DNA of 30,758 nucleotides, taken from NCBI GenBank assembly GCA_964639255.1, contig CAZXDP010000031.1:1-30758 (forward strand), written 5' to 3'. Below, piece by piece: positions 1 to 7,505 of the stretch; positions within the stretch are counted from its first letter, which is position 1, and every line of letters starts with the position of its first letter. The notes beneath the pieces are model-generated. The model worked only from the letters and a program-made list of their open reading frames with translations, was not told where the DNA came from and made no database searches. Position numbers and translations under genes: made by a program. This DNA comes from NZQO01 sp964639255 (lineage in GTDB: Bacteria > Bacteroidota > Bacteroidia > Flavobacteriales > Flavobacteriaceae).

Positions 1-699
1 GAAGAAGTGATGATTTATCCTGATACCACGGTATGGATCAAGGATTTCAATTATTCGTACAACGAGCCTATGCACAACGACTATTTTTGGCACGAGGCAT
101 ATGGCGACTATCCTGTCGTGGGTGTAAACTGGAAACAGGCCAAGGCATTCTGCGCTTGGAGAACCCTATACAAAAACGCATACCAAAAGTCTAGAGACCG
201 TCAGCACGTAAACTCATTCAGGTTGCCCAGTGAGGCCGAATGGGAATATGCAGCTCGTGGCGGTCTGGAATCTGCTACCTTTCCCTGGGGAGGTCCTTAT
301 GCCAAGAATGATCGTGGGTGCTTTATGGCAAACTTCAAGCCGCTTCGTGGCGATTATGCTGCAGATCAAGCATTGTATACCGTCGAGGCAGATGCCTACG
401 AGCCCAATGACTACAATTTGTACAATATGGCAGGTAACGTGAGTGAGTGGGTAGCCTCCTCTTACGATCCAGCCGCTTACGAATATACTTCTACTATGAA
501 CCCCAATGTTAACGACGACGATAATGAGCGTAAGGTAGTGCGTGGCGGTTCGTGGAAAGATATAGCCTATTTCCTCCAGGTGAGTACCCGAGATTACGAG
601 TACGCCGACTCTGCCAGGAGCTACATTGGTTTCAGAACGGTACAGGACTATATGGGTACCGATGTGACCTTGAACGATCAATATGGCGACGCACGATAA
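1..699 (+). CDS. gldK: GldK, type IX secretion / gliding lipoprotein (C-terminal part)
   Basis: The reading frame is open from base 1, so this is the 3' portion of a longer gene whose start and lipoprotein signal lie outside the window. The 232 codons present encode the C-terminal part of a formylglycine-generating-enzyme-like (FGE-sulfatase) fold: GVNWKQAKAFC, then FRLPSEAEWEYAARGG, NMAGNVSEWV, VVRGGSWKD and finally YIGFRTV. This motif order is typical of the GldK/GldJ/SUMF1 family. The gene lies directly upstream of gldL, gldM and gldN, which identifies it as GldK rather than the paralogue GldJ. In the known system GldK is an outer-membrane lipoprotein that forms a periplasmic ring with GldN and is needed for type IX secretion and gliding. 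These family members are structural and are not expected to act as sulfatase-activating enzymes. It is 67 bases from gldL and probably in the same operon. Confidence 0.93.
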   Translation, partial: EEVMIYPDTTVWIKDFNYSYNEPMHNDYFWHEAYGDYPVVGVNWKQAKAFCAWRTLYKNAYQKSRDRQHVNSFRLPSEAEWEYAARGGLESATFPWGGPYAKNDRGCFMANFKPLRGDYAADQALYTVEADAYEPNDYNLYNMAGNVSEWVASSYDPAAYEYTSTMNPNVNDDDNERKVVRGGSWKDIAYFLQVSTRDYEYADSARSYIGFRTVQDYMGTDVTLNDQYGDAR

Positions 700-766
700 C
701 CCTCAAATTTTATCAACAATATCAAATCTTACTAAAACACCAACTACTAACTAAACTTATTGTATT

Positions 767-1411
767 ATGGCACAGTCAAAATCATCTAAGAAATTATTTA
801 ATATGGCCTATGGCCTTGGTGCTTCCATTGTAATTCTTGGAGCGCTATTTAAGATTCTTCACTGGGAGATAGGCCCCCTTAACGGTGGTGTTCTACTTGC
901 CGTAGGATTAATTACCGAAGCGATCATTTTCGCCATCTCGGCTTTCGAGCCTGTCGATGACGATCTAGATTGGTCGTTGGTATATCCTGAATTGGCCGGC
1001 GGACAATCGAAAGGAAAGAAAAAGGAAGAGCCTAAGGATGCAGAAGGCTTGCTTTCCAAAAAACTAGACGAAATGCTGAAGGAAGCCCGTATCGATTCAG
1101 AATTAATGAACAGCTTGAGCACGAGTATCCGTTCGTTTGAAGGGGCAGCCAAAGGAATGGCGCCTACCGCCGAAGCGATGAGCTCTACCAAGAAATACAG
1201 CGAAGAAATGGCCCTAGCCGCTGCACAAATGGAATCGTTGAACAGCCTTTATAAAGTACAGGTAGAATCTGCAAGCCGCCATACCGAAGTGAACGAGCGC
1301 GTGGCCGAAAATGCAGAGCAGCTGAAGCAGCAAATGGAGCACCTAGCCACGAACCTGAGCTCACTTAACGGTGTGTACGGTGGAATGCTTTCAGCTATGA
1401 ACAGAAATTAA
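767..1411 (+). CDS. gldL: GldL, proton-channel subunit of the type IX secretion motor
   Basis: This 214-residue inner-membrane protein has two N-terminal transmembrane helices (about residues 14-31 and 38-60) followed by a long cytoplasmic, charged, coiled-coil-like region. GldL pentamers surround a GldM dimer and convert proton motive force into rotation that powers protein export and gliding. Residues known to matter in the Flavobacterium GldL motor appear to be kept at a constant offset: Tyr15, Lys29, His32 and the key membrane-embedded Glu51. The second helix carries that glutamate in the context GLITEAIIF. The ATG at 767 follows an A/T-rich leader with no Shine-Dalgarno, which is normal for this phylum. 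It lies between gldK and gldM (44-base gap), so co-transcription is likely. Length agrees with the family. The identification is secure from sequence and context together. Confidence 0.95.
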   Translation: MAQSKSSKKLFNMAYGLGASIVILGALFKILHWEIGPLNGGVLLAVGLITEAIIFAISAFEPVDDDLDWSLVYPELAGGQSKGKKKEEPKDAEGLLSKKLDEMLKEARIDSELMNSLSTSIRSFEGAAKGMAPTAEAMSSTKKYSEEMALAAAQMESLNSLYKVQVESASRHTEVNERVAENAEQLKQQMEHLATNLSSLNGVYGGMLSAMNRN

Positions 1412-1455
1412 GATCGTTTTTCGACTATAAACAGTAATCTTTAAAAAGAAATTAC

Positions 1456-3009
1456 ATGGCAAGCGGAAAACTATCCCCTAGACAGAAGATGATTAACCTA
1501 ATGTACTTGGTTTTCATCGCAATGCTAGCGCTCAATATGTCCAAAGAGGTGCTTTCGGCCTTTGGACTCTTGAATGAGCGATTGGCAGAATCGAACAACG
1601 CCACAGAGGCACGCAACATGGCCTTTATGGAAAGCCTGCAAACCAAGGCTTCCGACCAACCCGAGCAATACTCAGACCTATACGCCGATGCACAGAAAAT
1701 CGACGCACTTTCGGCGGAGTTTGACAGCTACATCGCTCAAATTAAAGATGAGATGATGGCCACGGTAAAGGAAGATGAGGAGCGGGATTATGAGGTACAG
1801 GATAAAAGTGATTTCCTTGATCAGAAATTCTTTGCCGGCGATAATCTTTCAGAAGCAGGAAAAGAATTTGTAGCCAAGATCGATGCTTATCGTGAAGGTA
1901 TGTTGGCGTTGGTAGATAACCCCAGTATCGAGTCTGATATTCAATCGAAATTTGCAACCCAACCCGTTGAACGTGGGGATGGTATTACCGTAGACTGGCT
2001 AAACTATCATTTTGAAGGGTTTCCATTGGTAGCCTCGCGCACCAAATTGACCCAAATGCAAAATGATGTGAAGACCACCAAAAGCGAAGTGTTGCAAACG
2101 ATGCTGGCTGGCGAACAAGCCTCTGCCTTGGCACTTTCCAACTACAATTCGTTTATGAATGTGAAAAAATCGGCGTTTTACAGCGGCGAAACCTTTGACG
2201 GAAAAATTATATTGGGAAGAACCGACCCTAATACCGTTCCCAAGCGTGCCGAGCTTACACTCGATGGCCGTAAGCTTGAGCAAGGGAAAGACTATACTTT
2301 TGAGGGAGGAACCATTCAGTTGAATGTAAATGCCGGAAGTCCTGGCGACCATAAAATTGAGGGTACCTTGTTCTACGGAGAAGGCGGTCAAGAAACTGAA
2401 GTGCCTGTGAGCACTGGATTCGCTACGATCTCAATGCCCAATTCAGCCGTAATCTCTGCCGATAAGATGAATGTGGTATACCGCGGCGTGGACAACCCGA
2501 TGACGGTTTCCATTCCTGGTATTCCAGATAACAAAGTAAATGCATCTGCTCCTGGACTATCAAAGGTTTCTGGCAGCAAGTATGTGATGCGCCCGGGAAC
2601 GGGACGTACCGTAACCATTACTGCTACAGGTACCCTGCCCGATGGCAAGCCTATTTCCACACCGGCAGAATTTCGAATTAAAGATATTCCTGCACCTGTG
2701 GGTGCCGTACGAGGCGAAGTTGGTATCGTAAGAATGCAGCGCGAAGGATTGGAAAAGTCTACCATTAGCGCCGTGCTTGAAGATTTCGATTTCGATTTGA
2801 ACCTTCAGGTAACAGGTTTTAGCTTCAAGGTGTCTGGACAACCCACAGTGAATGTAAACGGAACCCGCCTAGATGGTGCTGCACTTTCCAACCTGCGACG
2901 GGCAAAACGCGGTGAAACGGTGCAGATTTATGATATTGAAACCAGAATTCAGGGCAGTAACGTAAAACTGAAGCGAACCGCTCCTGTATTTATAGAGTTG
3001 ACAAATTAG
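1456..3009 (+). CDS. gldM: GldM, type IX secretion motor shaft
   Basis: This 517-residue protein has a short cytoplasmic N-terminus, one transmembrane helix (about residues 12-30, NLMYLVFIAMLALNM) and a large periplasmic part made of helical and then beta-rich domains. In the known system a GldM dimer passes through the GldL ring and reaches across the periplasm to the GldK/GldN ring, transmitting motor rotation. Arg9, just before the helix in SPRQKMINLMY, matches the arginine proposed to interact with the GldL glutamate. The length, a little over 500 residues, is usual for the family. The last domain includes a VRGEVGIVRM segment and ends near FIELTN. It is 44 bases downstream of gldL and 16 bases upstream of gldN, in one operon. 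Nothing appears truncated. Confidence 0.95.
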   Translation: MASGKLSPRQKMINLMYLVFIAMLALNMSKEVLSAFGLLNERLAESNNATEARNMAFMESLQTKASDQPEQYSDLYADAQKIDALSAEFDSYIAQIKDEMMATVKEDEERDYEVQDKSDFLDQKFFAGDNLSEAGKEFVAKIDAYREGMLALVDNPSIESDIQSKFATQPVERGDGITVDWLNYHFEGFPLVASRTKLTQMQNDVKTTKSEVLQTMLAGEQASALALSNYNSFMNVKKSAFYSGETFDGKIILGRTDPNTVPKRAELTLDGRKLEQGKDYTFEGGTIQLNVNAGSPGDHKIEGTLFYGEGGQETEVPVSTGFATISMPNSAVISADKMNVVYRGVDNPMTVSIPGIPDNKVNASAPGLSKVSGSKYVMRPGTGRTVTITATGTLPDGKPISTPAEFRIKDIPAPVGAVRGEVGIVRMQREGLEKSTISAVLEDFDFDLNLQVTGFSFKVSGQPTVNVNGTRLDGAALSNLRRAKRGETVQIYDIETRIQGSNVKLKRTAPVFIELTN

Positions 3010-3025
3010 AATTAAACTGTATTTT

Positions 3026-3928
3026 ATGAATGTGAAGAATGTTGTTTTACCTGTATTTGCCTTAGCCTTGGCGACCTCCGTAAGTTTTGGTCAGGCCAAT
3101 GTGCTCAACGCAAAAACACCTGAGGATATCGGTAAAAAGACCGAGGCTCAAATTGCCTACGATAACGATGAGCCACTACCGTATGGTTACGTGGGAGAGC
3201 GCGACATCCTTTGGTCTAAGACCACCTGGGAAATCATCGATCTCGATGAGCGTGTTAACTTTCCACTGTATTACCCTATCGATACCAATAACATCGGTTC
3301 TAACCGTCGTTCGTTATATGACGTACTCGTAACGGCCATAAAGAATGGTGAGATTGAGCACGTATACGCAGATTCATATTTTACTGAAAAACGAACGTTG
3401 GAAGATATTGGAGCTTCTTTGGTGTATAGCGATACTACCGATTTGGGTATAGAGCAATACAATGCCGAAGGTTTCGTAGATGACCAATACGTGCGTAGAT
3501 TTACCCTCGATGCAGGCGATATCGAAGAATGGCGCGTGCGTGGGGTATGGTACATAGACAAGCGACAAGGGGAGCTTAAATACCGTATGTTGGGAATTTG
3601 TCCAGTGGCAAACGAAGCTCGCTCAAAAGCATTTCCAGATGATAACATCGACAGTAAAGTGGAGTTGTTCTGGGTGTGGTTCCCAGAAGCAAGGGAAGTG
3701 CTTCACAATGCCAAGGCTTTTAACCGCAAGAACACGTCACAGCCTATTTCATACGATCATTTGTTGAACTCGCGGCGTTTCCACGGAACGATCTATAAAG
3801 AGGATAACGTACAGGGAGATCGGGGTGTGCGCGATTACATTGCAGACAATGCCTTGATGCAACTGTTGGAGTCCGATAGGATAAAAGAACAGATTCGCAA
3901 CCTCGAAATGGATCTCTGGAATTACTAG
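3026..3928 (+). CDS. gldN: GldN, periplasmic ring component of type IX secretion
   Basis: This 300-residue protein begins with a signal peptide (hydrophobic VVLPVFALALATSVSFG, cleavage near residue 22), so it is exported to the periplasm. The mature part matches the GldN/PorN family, with conserved stretches such as ERDILWSKTTWEIIDLDERVN and a segment ending in VELFWVWFPEARE. In the characterised system GldN binds GldK to form the large ring under the outer membrane that contacts the GldM tip. It is the last gene of the gldKLMN cluster, 16 bases after gldM, and a strong hairpin terminator starts 31 bases after its stop. The order K-L-M-N is the one seen in Flavobacterium relatives. No duplicate gldO-like copy follows; the next gene is an unrelated oxidoreductase. 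Confidence 0.93.
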   Translation: MNVKNVVLPVFALALATSVSFGQANVLNAKTPEDIGKKTEAQIAYDNDEPLPYGYVGERDILWSKTTWEIIDLDERVNFPLYYPIDTNNIGSNRRSLYDVLVTAIKNGEIEHVYADSYFTEKRTLEDIGASLVYSDTTDLGIEQYNAEGFVDDQYVRRFTLDAGDIEEWRVRGVWYIDKRQGELKYRMLGICPVANEARSKAFPDDNIDSKVELFWVWFPEAREVLHNAKAFNRKNTSQPISYDHLLNSRRFHGTIYKEDNVQGDRGVRDYIADNALMQLLESDRIKEQIRNLEMDLWNY

Positions 3929-3958
3929 AACATAGCATTCAATAATAAAATAATCAAG

Positions 3959-3996
3959 ACCCTTCCGTAGCTTTTGCACCGGAAGGGTTTTACTTT
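3959..3996 (+). terminator. Intrinsic terminator after gldN
   Basis: A perfect 9-base-pair stem (ACCCTTCCG at 3959-3967 with CGGAAGGGT at 3980-3988) and a 12-base loop are followed by a T-rich tail (TTTACTTTT). It lies 31 bases after the gldN stop and ends only a few bases before the next gene, so it separates the gldKLMN operon from the oxidoreductase. Confidence 0.78.
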
Positions 3997-3998
3997 TG
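3991..3998 (+). promoter_or_regulatory. Possible Bacteroidota -7 element for the FAD oxidoreductase
   Basis: TACTTTTG fits the Bacteroidota -7 consensus TAnnTTTG exactly and lies five bases before the ATG at 4003. No convincing TTG -33 box is seen at the usual distance. It also overlaps the T-rich tail of the gldN terminator, so part of the match may be coincidence. If used, transcription would start at or very near the ATG, giving a leaderless or nearly leaderless message. Confidence 0.4.
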
Positions 3999-4002
3999 TA
4001 AT

Positions 4003-5049
4003 ATGAGAGAAGTAGATTGCCTTATTGTGGGCTTGGGTATTGCGGGCATTGCCGCTTGCGAGGAATGGTTGTCTAAGGGAAAGCGAATTATGGTGATAGA
4101 CAAGGGTGAAGCCACGGCGACCGAGGTCGCCGGTGGAGTGGTAAATCCCGTAGTACTAAAACGATTTAACGCGGTATGGCGCGCCAAGGAATTTATGCCC
4201 AAGGCTGTTGAGACATATACGAATATTTCCAACCGTTTGGGAAATTCTATTGCCAAGACTATCGATATCTATCGCATCCTAAACAGTATAGAGGAACAAA
4301 ACAATTGGACGGTAGCTTCAGACAGGAACGAGTTACGCCCTTATCTGTCATCAAATATTGTCGAAAACAAAAATAAGTCGATTAAAGCCCCATATGGATT
4401 GGGGAAGGTAACGGGAGCGCTTCAGCTTTTCCCCTCACTGCTGTTATCCCAATATAGGGATTACTTGGAGCAACGAGGTAGCCTTTTGCGCGAAAGGTTC
4501 CACTACGAAGCCCTGCAGTTTACTTCCGAAGGTATTTCGTACGGCTCTGTCAGGGCGAAGTGCATCTGGTTTTGCGAAGGGATTTCAGCCTTAAAGAATC
4601 CGTTCATCCCAACCGGGGCCCTCATTCCCAATAAAGGCGAGTATGCGATCCTTAAAGCCCCTGCCCTTGAAACCGAATCGGTTTTAAAAGGCTCAATGTT
4701 TGTTATTCCCCTCGGGAATGGTTCCTATAAGGTTGGGGCCACCTTTTCACGCGATGCAACATCTATGGAAACCACGAAGGATGCCGCCGAGCGAATTTCA
4801 GAATCTTTTCAGAAAATGATATCGAGTAGCGGTACCCTGGTGGCCCAAGTGGCGGGAGTGCGCCCCACCACGAAGGACAGGCGTCCTATTTTGGGTAGGT
4901 GTGTCGGCCAGCGGCACGCGTATGTGCTAAACGGTTTGGGTTCTCGCGGGCTTTTAATGGCACCTCTTTTGGCACAATGGCTTTATGAGTGTACCCAGCA
5001 GGGTACACCCATCCCGCCAGAGGTTGATGTTTCCCGCTGCAACGCTTAA
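4003..5049 (+). CDS. FAD-dependent oxidoreductase, DAO family
   Basis: A 348-residue flavoprotein of the glycine/D-amino-acid oxidase (DAO) superfamily. The N-terminus holds the Rossmann dinucleotide motif LIVGLGIAG (glycines 10, 12, 15), with Asp33 at the end of the second strand to hold the ribose. The C-terminal FAD-contact block reads GVRPTTKDRRPILG (285-298) followed by NGLGSRGLLMAPLLA. The latter resembles the C-terminal oxidase domain of the tRNA-modifying enzyme MnmC, but no methyltransferase domain is fused here. The substrate cannot be read from sequence; a small amine or modified-base substrate is possible. No signal peptide is seen, so it is probably cytoplasmic. The start follows the gldN terminator closely, suggesting its own promoter. 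The last four bases overlap the end of the convergent DUF983 gene. Confidence 0.88.
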   Translation: MREVDCLIVGLGIAGIAACEEWLSKGKRIMVIDKGEATATEVAGGVVNPVVLKRFNAVWRAKEFMPKAVETYTNISNRLGNSIAKTIDIYRILNSIEEQNNWTVASDRNELRPYLSSNIVENKNKSIKAPYGLGKVTGALQLFPSLLLSQYRDYLEQRGSLLRERFHYEALQFTSEGISYGSVRAKCIWFCEGISALKNPFIPTGALIPNKGEYAILKAPALETESVLKGSMFVIPLGNGSYKVGATFSRDATSMETTKDAAERISESFQKMISSSGTLVAQVAGVRPTTKDRRPILGRCVGQRHAYVLNGLGSRGLLMAPLLAQWLYECTQQGTPIPPEVDVSRCNA

Positions 5050-5417
5050 GCCTTCGCCGGGTCGTACTTGAAGAAAAAATTAATCCATATATTTCGCGAA
5101 AGTCTCAAAATAACAGGAAAGAGTACTACTAAGGTACCTACTATTACAAAAAAGGTGGTCAGCCTTCCCAGCCCGAGAAAGAAAAACGAAATGATGAAAG
5201 CCGCTACGGCAAAGGCGACCCCAACGGCGTAGCTCACATACATAGCTCCATAGAAAAAAGAGGGTTCAATCTTGTATTTGGTAGCGCAATGAGGGCATCG
5301 CTCGTACATTTTAAGAGTTTTGTTCAAGATGTAAGGGTTGGTCTTCTTATACATTGGTCCCGTGTGGCATACAGGGCAGGTGCCGGTAAAAATACTATAG
5401 AGCTTGGTGCCTTTCAT
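5046..5417 (-). CDS. DUF983 family zinc-ribbon membrane protein
   Basis: A 123-residue protein of the DUF983 family. The N-terminal half carries two CxxC pairs (Cys14/Cys17 in TCPVCH and Cys41/Cys44 in RCPHCA), expected to bind one zinc ion. They are followed by the family signature PSFFYGAMYVSYAV and two hydrophobic helices (about residues 57-80 and 85-105). It is therefore probably an inner-membrane protein with a cytoplasmic zinc ribbon. The function of the family is not established. It is convergent with the FAD oxidoreductase, sharing four bases at the stop codons, and divergent from the ABC-F gene. A perfect TAnnTTTG element (TAAATTTG) lies about 40 bases upstream of its ATG. Confidence 0.88.
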   Translation of the reverse strand: MKGTKLYSIFTGTCPVCHTGPMYKKTNPYILNKTLKMYERCPHCATKYKIEPSFFYGAMYVSYAVGVAFAVAAFIISFFFLGLGRLTTFFVIVGTLVVLFPVILRLSRNIWINFFFKYDPAKA

Positions 5418-5457
5418 AAATGCGCTACTTAGAGAGTGCGATGCTTTTTTTGCTTCG

Positions 5458-5475
5458 CAAATTTAAGCATCTTTG
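5458..5475. promoter_or_regulatory. Overlapping divergent promoters for DUF983 and ABC-F genes
   Basis: On the minus strand TAAATTTG (5465 down to 5458) matches the -7 consensus TAnnTTTG and faces the DUF983 start at 5417. On the plus strand CATCTTTG (5468-5475) matches at seven of eight positions and faces the ABC-F start at 5506. The two elements are two bases apart inside an imperfect palindrome, so the two promoters could interfere. No clear -33 TTG box is seen at the ideal spacing for either. Confidence 0.45.
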
Positions 5476-5505
5476 CAGGAAATTTCGGTTACAACAGTTA
5501 CATAG

Positions 5506-7422
5506 ATGCTTAACGTACACAATCTTTCTGTTTCCTTTCAAGGGGAATATTTATTTGAAAAAATAACTTTTCAGCTCACACCTGGCGATAGGGTGGGGCT
5601 GGTAGGGAAAAACGGCGCGGGGAAATCGACCCTGTTGAAGATTATTTCCGGGGAACAGGAGTACGACGAAGGACAAATCGCTACCGACAAGGAGGTTTCC
5701 ATAGGCTTTTTAAAACAGGATATCGATTTTGAAAAAGGCCGTACCGTTCTAGAAGAAGCTTACGAAGCGTTCGTGGAAATTAAAACCTTAGAGCGCAAAC
5801 TGGAGGAAATAAATGTTCAGCTGGCCGAGCGTACCGATTATGAAAGCGATGACTACCATCAGCTTATGGTCGATTTGAACGATGTGCAGCATCAATATGA
5901 AATCTTGGGGGGCTATAATTACCAAGGCGAAACAGAACGCATCTTGCAAGGGTTGGGGTTTAAGCGCGAAGATTTCAACAAGCTCACCGAAACCTTTTCT
6001 GGAGGTTGGCGCATGCGCATCGAGCTCGCCAAACTGCTGTTGCAGAACAACGATATCCTGCTTCTCGATGAGCCTACCAACCACTTGGATATTGAATCCA
6101 TTCTCTGGTTAGAGGAGTTCTTAGTGGGGTACCCTGGCGTAGTTATGGTGGTATCGCACGACAAGATGTTTCTCGACCATGTAACCAACCGAACCATTGA
6201 AATCTCCCTTGGAAAAATTTACGACTACAATAAACCTTACTCGAAATACCTCATTCAGCGCAAGGAATTGCGTGAACAACAGCTTGCCGCACAAAAAAAT
6301 CAGCAAAAACAAATAGAGCAAACCGAAAAGCTTATTGAGAAATTTCGCGCAAAGGCCTCTAAGGCGACCATGGCACAGTCGCTTATAAAAAAATTGGACA
6401 AGATAGATCGTATTGAAGTGGATGAAGATGACAATACGGTAATGAGCCTCCATTTTCCAGTATCGGTAACCCCGGGTAAGGTGGTTATAGAGGCCGAGGA
6501 CGTCTCTAAGCAGTATGGCGATAACCAAGTGCTTAGCCACATAGACCTGCGAGTAGATCGCGACAGTAAAATTGCCTTTGTAGGACAAAACGGGCAGGGT
6601 AAATCTACATTGGCCAAAATTATCGTGGGCGAGATATCGCATCAAGGAAGCTTGAAGTTGGGACATAATGTGCAAATTGGCTACTTCGCCCAAAATCAGG
6701 CTGAATATCTCGACGGAAGCAAAACCGTGGAAGATACCATGCTCGATGCGGCCGATGAAAAAACAAGACCACGGGTACGGGATATTTTAGGCGCGTTTCT
6801 CTTCCGTGGGGATGAGGTGCACAAGTATGTTCGGGTACTGTCAGGAGGGGAGCGAAACAGGTTGGCCCTTGCCAAGCTATTGTTAGAACCTTTCAATGTG
6901 CTGGTCATGGACGAGCCTACCAACCATTTGGACATAAAATCGAAAAATGTGCTCAAGGATGCCTTGAAGAATTTCGGAGGTACATTGCTTTTGGTTTCCC
7001 ACGACCGTGATTTCCTGCAAGGCCTAACCAACAAGGTGTATGAGTTCAAAGACCAAAAGATAAAGGAATATTTGGGCGATATCGATTACTTTTTGGAACA
7101 GCGCAACTTGCAAAATTTGCGTGAGGCAGAAAAACGAAGCGTTTCGGGAAAAAAGAGCGATAATGGCCCAACCGGAGGTAACAAATCGTTTAAGGACCAA
7201 AAGAAGGCGAAAGCCCTTCAGAATAAATTGAGCAAGACCGAAGCCAGCATAAGCACGTTGGAAAAGGAGTTAAAGGAACTGGATACCGAGCTCCAAATCA
7301 ATTACGACGCTACTATCGCGGCTCCTAATTTCTTCGATATCTATCAGGCAAAAAAGACAAAATTAGCGAAGCTCATGGAGCAATGGGAGGATATTACCCT
7401 ACAGCTGGAAACATTGGCATAG
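5506..7422 (+). CDS. ABC-F family ATPase (Uup-like translation factor)
   Basis: A 638-residue soluble protein with two ATP-binding cassettes and no transmembrane segments, the ABC-F arrangement. Cassette 1 has Walker A GLVGKNGAGKST (31-42), signature SGGWRMR (165-171) and Walker B LLLDEPTNHLD with catalytic Glu189. Cassette 2 has Walker A VGQNGQGKST (359-368), LSGGER (445-450) and VMDEPTNHLD with Glu470. A charged helical linker (about 242-320) corresponds to the P-site tRNA interaction motif. A lysine/glutamate-rich coiled coil (about 560-638) follows cassette 2, as in Uup. ABC-F proteins bind the ribosomal E site and relieve stalled or misfolded translation states; some give antibiotic resistance. 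Chromosomal context and full motifs favour a housekeeping role here. It lies 83 bases before the efflux operon, where no terminator is evident, so read-through is possible. Confidence 0.93.
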   Translation: MLNVHNLSVSFQGEYLFEKITFQLTPGDRVGLVGKNGAGKSTLLKIISGEQEYDEGQIATDKEVSIGFLKQDIDFEKGRTVLEEAYEAFVEIKTLERKLEEINVQLAERTDYESDDYHQLMVDLNDVQHQYEILGGYNYQGETERILQGLGFKREDFNKLTETFSGGWRMRIELAKLLLQNNDILLLDEPTNHLDIESILWLEEFLVGYPGVVMVVSHDKMFLDHVTNRTIEISLGKIYDYNKPYSKYLIQRKELREQQLAAQKNQQKQIEQTEKLIEKFRAKASKATMAQSLIKKLDKIDRIEVDEDDNTVMSLHFPVSVTPGKVVIEAEDVSKQYGDNQVLSHIDLRVDRDSKIAFVGQNGQGKSTLAKIIVGEISHQGSLKLGHNVQIGYFAQNQAEYLDGSKTVEDTMLDAADEKTRPRVRDILGAFLFRGDEVHKYVRVLSGGERNRLALAKLLLEPFNVLVMDEPTNHLDIKSKNVLKDALKNFGGTLLLVSHDRDFLQGLTNKVYEFKDQKIKEYLGDIDYFLEQRNLQNLREAEKRSVSGKKSDNGPTGGNKSFKDQKKAKALQNKLSKTEASISTLEKELKELDTELQINYDATIAAPNFFDIYQAKKTKLAKLMEQWEDITLQLETLA

Positions 7423-7505
7423 GGCTTTCTATTTTTAAGATAGTTTTAACGCAAGCTACTTCCCCACTTCTTATTTTTACCCGGTTAAGCTAAGTTGGAA
7501 CCCGT

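Noticed and set aside
214..681. 155-codon open frame antisense to gldK
   Set aside because: It lies wholly inside the gldK frame, which has clear FGE-domain motifs; its own translation has no recognisable domain.
6121..6693. 190-codon open frame antisense to the ABC-F gene
   Set aside because: The ABC-F motifs occupy the plus strand throughout; the antisense frame is a by-product of codon use.
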